Shown in pieces: positions 41,726-46,892 of a stretch of 46,892 nucleotides of DNA. Below the pieces are notes generated by a model. The model was given only the letters and a program-made list of their open reading frames with translations. It did no database searches and was not told the origin of the DNA. Location: positions 1 to 46,892 of the forward strand of contig PLTD01000259.1 in the NCBI GenBank assembly GCA_003165335.1, in the 5' to 3' direction. Every line of letters starts with the position of its first letter. Position 1 is the first letter of the stretch. Source of the stretch: Rhodospirillales bacterium (GTDB lineage Bacteria > Pseudomonadota > Alphaproteobacteria > BOG-932 > Roseiterribacteraceae). Made by a program: the position numbers and the translations under genes.

Positions 41726-44700
41726 ATGCGCAAGACACGCTCAATGGTTGCGGCGGCATCGACACAACGGGCGAAACAATTTTCGGCAACGCGGCAGCGT
41801 ATGCTGTTCGCCCTTCTGGCGTTTTCCAGCCTGACAAGCGGCGGTGCGGCTATGGCCGGCGGGGCGCTTCCGACCGGCGGCCAGTTCGTTGCGGGCACGG
41901 GCGCAATCGCCAACTCCGCCAACGGCCTGTCGATCAGCCAATCCTCCTCGCGCGGGATCATCGATTGGCAGAGCTTTTCAGTCGGCCAGGGACAGGGCGT
42001 CAATTTCGCAAACGGCACGGGTGCCACGCTCAATCGCGTGACCGGCGGAAATCTCTCCACCATCGCCGGTTCGCTGACCGCGACTGGTTCTGTCTATGTC
42101 GTCAATACTGCCGGCGTCGTTGTTTCTTCGACCGGCAAAGTGCTGACCACCGGCAGCTTCGTTGCCTCGACGCGCGATACGTCCGATTCGGCCTTCATGG
42201 CCGGGGGCGCTCTGCCTCTTTCCGGAACATCTGCGGGTACTGTCGTTAATCAGGGCTCAATCACTTCGACCAGCGGCGACGTAATATTGGTCGGTAAATC
42301 CGTTTCCAACTCCGGTTCGATCGCGGCGCCGCAAGGCACGGCCTCGCTGGCGGCAGGCGATGACGTTCTGCTTCAGGCGGCCGGCGATCAGGCGGTTCTG
42401 ATCAACGCCGGCAGCGGCGACGTCACCAATACCGGCACGATTGCGGCTGCTCAGGCCGAATTGAACGCGGCGGGCGGCAACGTCTATGCGCTGGCGACGA
42501 ACAACGGCGGAATCATCCGTGCCTCGGGCACGGCGACTAAGGACGGTCACGTCTATCTGACCGGCGGCGACGAGACCGAGGTCGACGGCACGGTTTCGGC
42601 GACCAATGCCGATGGCTCGGGTGGCAAGATCGTTGCAACGGCCAACACGGTCAACGTCGGCGCGACTGCTAAGGTTTCGGCCAACGGCACGACCAAGGGC
42701 GGGACAGTGCTGATCGGCGGCGACCGACATGGCGGGTCTATAGCGGCGGATGATTTTTCGACGACGCCTGTCGCCAATGCGCAGAAAACAACGGTCGCGG
42801 CGGGCGCGGTAATTTCAGCCGACGCGGGCAGTGCGGGCAATGGCGGCGATGTCGTAGTTTGGTCCGATCAGGCGACCAGCTATGCCGGCGCGATTTCCGC
42901 AAAGGGCGGCACAAAGTCCGGCAATGGCGGCTTTGTCGAGGTTTCGGGCAAGCAAACGCTGAGTTACTTAGGCACCGTGACTACGGCGGCTCCGGCCGGG
43001 ACCGAGGGCACGCTGCTGCTCGACCCGTCTGACGTCACGATCGTCAGTTCGGCCGGCACGGACGGCGTAACCACCACGACCAATGAAAGCACATCCACGA
43101 CGGGCGGGGTCACGTCCTATACGCCGACCGGGACGGGCAATACCAATTCGCCCAACAATAATTCGTCCTATATTCTCAATACGGATATTGAAACCGCGCT
43201 TGCCAGCAACAGCGTCACCATCACGACGTCAAACAGTTCCGGAACCGTATCGACGGGCGATATCAAGGTTGCAGCACCGATCTCATGGTCGAGCAACAAC
43301 TCGCTCAGCCTCGTCGCCGAAGGCGTCATTACCTTCGCCAACACCGCGGATAAAATCACCACGACTGGAAGCGGCGCCATTACTTTGAGCGCAGGCGGCT
43401 TGGGCTTGGCTACTGCGGGTACCGTTATAACGGACGGCGCGGATATTTCAGGAGCCGGCGGGACGGTTTCGCTGATTTCACCCAATGCGACATTCCGCGT
43501 TGTCATCAGCAATAACATCACGGTTTCCAATACAATGGCCAACGGTGCGGGCAAGATCGTGCTGCAGGCCGACCAGGTTCGTACAGGTACGGGTATCAAT
43601 CCGAATGCGACGATCACGACGCCGGGCGAAGTCGACGTTGTGCCGACGACTGCCGGGGCAGTTCAACTCGGCGATAATGACCCAACCGGGTCTTTCTTTT
43701 CGACTAATAATACTGTGCTGCTCGACAATAACGACGTCGGCAATATAACTGCCCACCTAGTTGTCGTCGGCAGTACCGCGACGACCACCTTGAGGTTGGT
43801 AGTCGCTGATACGGATCTAAACTCGAGCGACACAGGCGGCGAACAAGGCACGCTGTTTTTCGATGCCTATAATGCCGCGAATCTCAAACTGCTGACGGGA
43901 CCGAGCGGCTCCGTATCGCAGGACTCCACGAATGCTATTATCGTAAATGACCCAGGTCAGATATTCATTGGGACAGGCGGTTTGGCTGTCTCGACTGGCG
44001 GTGCGATCACTTTGAACAATGTCGCCAATTCGGTCGGCACGATTGCATTCCAACAAACCGGGATGGGTGCCGTCGGCGGCGATATTGGTTTTACGCGTCA
44101 GGGTGACGCAACAGACGGTGGCGTGGGCCTCGTGGTTGGGACGGTCGGTGATGTGAGCGGCATCACGACCATCGGTTCGCGCACGGTCACGCTGACCGCG
44201 AACGAGACCACGCCGAACGTGTTTTACACTCTAAATGCAGTGCCGTTCACGGTCGGGGCTTTGACCGTCACTCAGACGTCCGGCGCGGCGAATGCCATCA
44301 CCGCGACGAATCTCGACGTCGAAGGACCGCTTTCCAGCTTTACGCTGAATAATACGTCGAACGCGGTTTCCAAAGCCGCCGCCAATGTTGGCTCTCTGAC
44401 CCTTGCCGATAACATCAATCTGAACATCGGGACGGTCAACACGACCAGCGGCATCAACGGCGCCGGCAATATCATCATTACCGATAACGGCACGTTTACG
44501 ATCAACAGCGGCGACCCGATCAGCACGACCAGCGGCAATGTGACGATCGAGGACGGGTCGCCCAATTACGGCAACGGAACGGTCGCCGCGAATACCGGCT
44601 TCATCAATAACGACGGCACCAGCGCGTTCAATGTGACGGGCGGCGGATACTGGCGGGTGTATTCGCAGGACCCCCGCAACGACAGCGACGGCGGGCTGGA

Positions 44701-46892
44701 TGCCACAACCGGAACGACACACGCCAATTTCATACAATATAACGCGGCCAACTATTACGGCGATCCAACGGTCAGCGGCGGCAACGGAACGTCCGCCTCT
44801 CCGTCACCGTTCAGCCATGCGAACTCCGCGCTCAACGGCTCGGCCAGCGGCAACGGCTTCATTTACACCGTAGCACCTGCGGCGACCCAGACCGTCACCG
44901 CCACCCTGACCAAGACCTATGACGGGACGACGTCGGTCACCCAGAGCATAACGTCGGGCGAGTATTCGGCGGCGACCGGTGGCATCAACAGCGACACTTT
45001 CGGGGCGGTGACCGGCAATTACACCGGCAATACCGGGCTTTCCTACAGTTCGGCGCATGCCGGCACGCCGAGCGTCATCGGCTATTCGAACCCAAGCTCA
45101 GGTCTGACGATCACTGCGACGGACGCGCATAGCGTCACGATTTATGGCTATAGCGTCGACACGACGAACGACATAACCGGCCTCATCAATGCCGCGCCGA
45201 TCACTGTGGCCGGCACGAAGTCCTATACCGGCACGAGCGGTTTCACGACCGGTCAACTATCGGTGACCGGCGGCGCAATTCCGGGCGATACCGTGACCCT
45301 GATGACGGGGGCGGGATCATCGGGCACGAACGTGAATGTCGGCACCTACGCCGGCTCGACGCTTTCTGGGATCACCTTCAACGTCAGCGGCACCAACGGG
45401 AGCCTGCCCGGCGACTATCAGGCGCCGACTACGGGTACACTCCATATCACCACCGCGCCTCTGGTTCTGACCGCAGACGATCAGACCAAGCAATTCGGCA
45501 CTACCTTTACCTTCGACGGCACCGAATTCATGTCGTCCGGTTTGCAGAACAGCGAGACGGTGGGCACCGTAATCTTGACCAGCACGGGCGCCGCATCTGG
45601 CGCAACGGTTGGCGGATCCCCCTATCCCATCAACATAACCCCCGCATCTTTCTCGGGCGGCACATTCACTCCGTCGAACTACAGCATAAGTTACATTGCG
45701 GGCTCGATGACGGTGACCGCGCAGGTCATCACATTGGCGAGCGGCTCCAAGTTCTATGACGGCAACACCAACGTGCCGGCCTCCGATATTACGTCGCTCT
45801 CGAATTTGCAGAATGGCGATATGTTCGGCACGTCCCAGCTCGGCATTACCGGCACGGGCTCGGTAACTAGCGCCAACGCGGGCACCTATACCGGGACTGG
45901 CGCCACCTTCTCGGTTACGGGCCTGACCCTCACCGGCACCGACGCCGGCAATTATATTTTGGGCGCCGGCACCTTTACGATCAATCCGACGCCGTTGACG
46001 ATCACGGCGAACAGCAGGTCGAAGACTTACGGCCAGACCGTGACCTTCGCGGGAACCGAGTTCACCACCGGTATGGGTCAGTTGCAGAATGGTGAGACGG
46101 TCACCTCTGTGTCTCTGACCAGTCCGGGCGCGGCAGCGACCGCCAATGTCAGCGGTTCGCCCTACGGGATCACGCCTTCAGCGGCTGTTGGCGGAATGGG
46201 CTTCCTGACCTCGAACTACAACATCACCTATGATCCGGGCACGCTGACGCTGAGCCAGAAAGCTTTGACGATCACGGCGGGTAACCAATCGCGTGTTTAT
46301 GGGCCGACCGGTGGAACACTGGTTCTCGGTACGGGTGAGACGGCGAACTTCAACGACAGCGGGTTGGTCAACGGCGACACGGTGACCTCCGTGACGCTGA
46401 CCGGCTCGGGCGCGGCGACCTCGGCGACGACGGGCGTCGGCACGCTTACCGGCGCAATCACGGCCTCGGCCGCGGCTGGTTCGGGTCTGGGCAACTATGC
46501 GATCACCTATGACCCCGGCAATGTGACGATCACTCAGGCGCCGCTGACGATCACGGCGAACAGCACGACGAAGACCTATGGCCAGACGGTGACCTTCGCA
46601 GGCACCGAGTTCACGGACCTGGGGCTGGTGAACAGCGACTCGGTCACCTCGGTGACGCTGACCAGCGCCGGTGCTGCCGCGACGGCCAGCTATTCGGGTT
46701 CACCCTATTCGATCACGGCTTCGGCGGCGGTTGGCAGCGGGTTGAGCAACTACAACATCACCTATGATCCGGGCACGCTGACGCTAAGCCAGAAGGCATT
46801 GACGATCACGGCGGGCAACCAATCGCGTGTTTATGGGCCGACCGGTGGAACACTGGTTCTCGGGACGGGTGAGACGACGAACTTCACCGACG
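41726..46892 (+). CDS. Giant haemagglutinin-like (TpsA) exoprotein, 3' end outside window
   Basis: ATG at 41726 opens a frame that shows no stop to the window end (1722 codons). An extended signal region (residues 1 to about 43, with LFALLAFSSLTSGGAAMAG) precedes a filamentous-haemagglutinin secretion domain (FVAGTGAIANSANGLSISQS, IIDWQSFSVGQGQGVNF, LNRVTGGNLSTIAGSL). A beta-helical repeat region and LLLDPSDVTIV (about residue 430) follow. The C-terminal third is built of YDG/MBG-type modules beginning LTITANSRSKTYGQTVTFAG. It is probably secreted by a TpsB partner not seen here and acts in adhesion or biofilm. Minus-strand open frames under it are shadows. Confidence 0.9.
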   Translation, partial: MRKTRSMVAAASTQRAKQFSATRQRMLFALLAFSSLTSGGAAMAGGALPTGGQFVAGTGAIANSANGLSISQSSSRGIIDWQSFSVGQGQGVNFANGTGATLNRVTGGNLSTIAGSLTATGSVYVVNTAGVVVSSTGKVLTTGSFVASTRDTSDSAFMAGGALPLSGTSAGTVVNQGSITSTSGDVILVGKSVSNSGSIAAPQGTASLAAGDDVLLQAAGDQAVLINAGSGDVTNTGTIAAAQAELNAAGGNVYALATNNGGIIRASGTATKDGHVYLTGGDETEVDGTVSATNADGSGGKIVATANTVNVGATAKVSANGTTKGGTVLIGGDRHGGSIAADDFSTTPVANAQKTTVAAGAVISADAGSAGNGGDVVVWSDQATSYAGAISAKGGTKSGNGGFVEVSGKQTLSYLGTVTTAAPAGTEGTLLLDPSDVTIVSSAGTDGVTTTTNESTSTTGGVTSYTPTGTGNTNSPNNNSSYILNTDIETALASNSVTITTSNSSGTVSTGDIKVAAPISWSSNNSLSLVAEGVITFANTADKITTTGSGAITLSAGGLGLATAGTVITDGADISGAGGTVSLISPNATFRVVISNNITVSNTMANGAGKIVLQADQVRTGTGINPNATITTPGEVDVVPTTAGAVQLGDNDPTGSFFSTNNTVLLDNNDVGNITAHLVVVGSTATTTLRLVVADTDLNSSDTGGEQGTLFFDAYNAANLKLLTGPSGSVSQDSTNAIIVNDPGQIFIGTGGLAVSTGGAITLNNVANSVGTIAFQQTGMGAVGGDIGFTRQGDATDGGVGLVVGTVGDVSGITTIGSRTVTLTANETTPNVFYTLNAVPFTVGALTVTQTSGAANAITATNLDVEGPLSSFTLNNTSNAVSKAAANVGSLTLADNINLNIGTVNTTSGINGAGNIIITDNGTFTINSGDPISTTSGNVTIEDGSPNYGNGTVAANTGFINNDGTSAFNVTGGGYWRVYSQDPRNDSDGGLDATTGTTHANFIQYNAANYYGDPTVSGGNGTSASPSPFSHANSALNGSASGNGFIYTVAPAATQTVTATLTKTYDGTTSVTQSITSGEYSAATGGINSDTFGAVTGNYTGNTGLSYSSAHAGTPSVIGYSNPSSGLTITATDAHSVTIYGYSVDTTNDITGLINAAPITVAGTKSYTGTSGFTTGQLSVTGGAIPGDTVTLMTGAGSSGTNVNVGTYAGSTLSGITFNVSGTNGSLPGDYQAPTTGTLHITTAPLVLTADDQTKQFGTTFTFDGTEFMSSGLQNSETVGTVILTSTGAASGATVGGSPYPINITPASFSGGTFTPSNYSISYIAGSMTVTAQVITLASGSKFYDGNTNVPASDITSLSNLQNGDMFGTSQLGITGTGSVTSANAGTYTGTGATFSVTGLTLTGTDAGNYILGAGTFTINPTPLTITANSRSKTYGQTVTFAGTEFTTGMGQLQNGETVTSVSLTSPGAAATANVSGSPYGITPSAAVGGMGFLTSNYNITYDPGTLTLSQKALTITAGNQSRVYGPTGGTLVLGTGETANFNDSGLVNGDTVTSVTLTGSGAATSATTGVGTLTGAITASAAAGSGLGNYAITYDPGNVTITQAPLTITANSTTKTYGQTVTFAGTEFTDLGLVNSDSVTSVTLTSAGAAATASYSGSPYSITASAAVGSGLSNYNITYDPGTLTLSQKALTITAGNQSRVYGPTGGTLVLGTGETTNFTD
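46253..46892 (+). repeat. Tandem MBG-type module repeat, period 534 bases
   Basis: The segment starting AGCCAGAA at 46253 recurs at 46787 with very high nucleotide identity over the next 100 bases (shared reading TITAGNQSRVYGPTGGTL). The period of 178 codons covers two MBG-like modules. The array continues past the window end. Confidence 0.8.

Noticed and set aside
41572-46494. Many minus-strand open frames of 60-168 residues opposite the adhesin
   Set aside because: They are shadows of the GC-rich, Thr/Gly-rich plus-strand frame. Their translations are Val/Pro/Arg-rich without domains or ribosome sites, and the plus frame is open throughout.
1-46892. CRISPR array or prophage
   Set aside because: No regularly spaced short repeats with unique spacers and no phage structural genes were seen. 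The only phage-like trace is the integrase remnant.

Overview
The window looks like chromosome of a GC-rich alphaproteobacterium, most likely a sphingomonad. The basis is the SUF operon order (sufB-C-D-S-U-T-A), a very large TonB-dependent receptor, an IS6-type transposase, a PEP-CTERM protein and a TpsA-like adhesin. The lineage is inferred, not proven.

Layout. (1) 1-5458: a tightly overlapping SUF Fe-S cluster operon, entered inside sufB, with a small membrane protein and a 4-oxalocrotonate-tautomerase-like protein inserted between sufB and sufC. (2) 5477-6481: dusA on the minus strand. (3) 6482-9118: a mobile-element graveyard. It holds an integrase N-terminal remnant just upstream of the dusA start, a BrnT toxin gene with an internal stop beside an intact HTH antitoxin, a DUF4143-type ATPase remnant, and an IS6 transposase lacking its first catalytic Asp. 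(4) 9171-35737, perhaps to 37637: an organosulfur island. Two paralogous XRE-cupin regulators bracket most of it. Inside are three DszB-like sulfinate desulfinases, three SsuD-like and one DszA-like flavin monooxygenases, an Old Yellow Enzyme homologue, two divergent class II aldolase-like proteins, an SsuABC-type importer (one ATPase, two permeases, a divergent binding protein), a TonB receptor fused to an OmpA domain, a heterodimeric ABC exporter, a second single-chain ABC exporter and a FAD/NAD(P)-binding protein. (5) 37638-38046: a candidate minus-strand small RNA and a candidate TetR operator. (6) 38047-40903: a TetR regulator, a Rieske oxygenase alpha subunit and a PEP-CTERM protein. (7) 41726 to the end: the N-terminal 1722 codons of a giant haemagglutinin-like exoprotein that runs off the window.

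How the genes may work together (inference). The TonB receptor and ABC importer would bring in an organosulfur compound. Flavin monooxygenases would oxidise the C-S bond to a sulfinate or directly to sulfite, and the DszB-like enzymes would release sulfite from sulfinates. OYE- and aldolase-like proteins would process the carbon skeleton. Exporters might remove the desulfurised product.

An exact nonamer, GTCAATATA or its complement, occurs upstream of at least five island transcription units, and looser relatives occur at others. I noticed none at the SUF or Rieske genes, which suggests a dedicated regulon. No DszC homologue, flavin reductase (SsuE/DszD type), tRNA, rRNA or CRISPR array was recognised.
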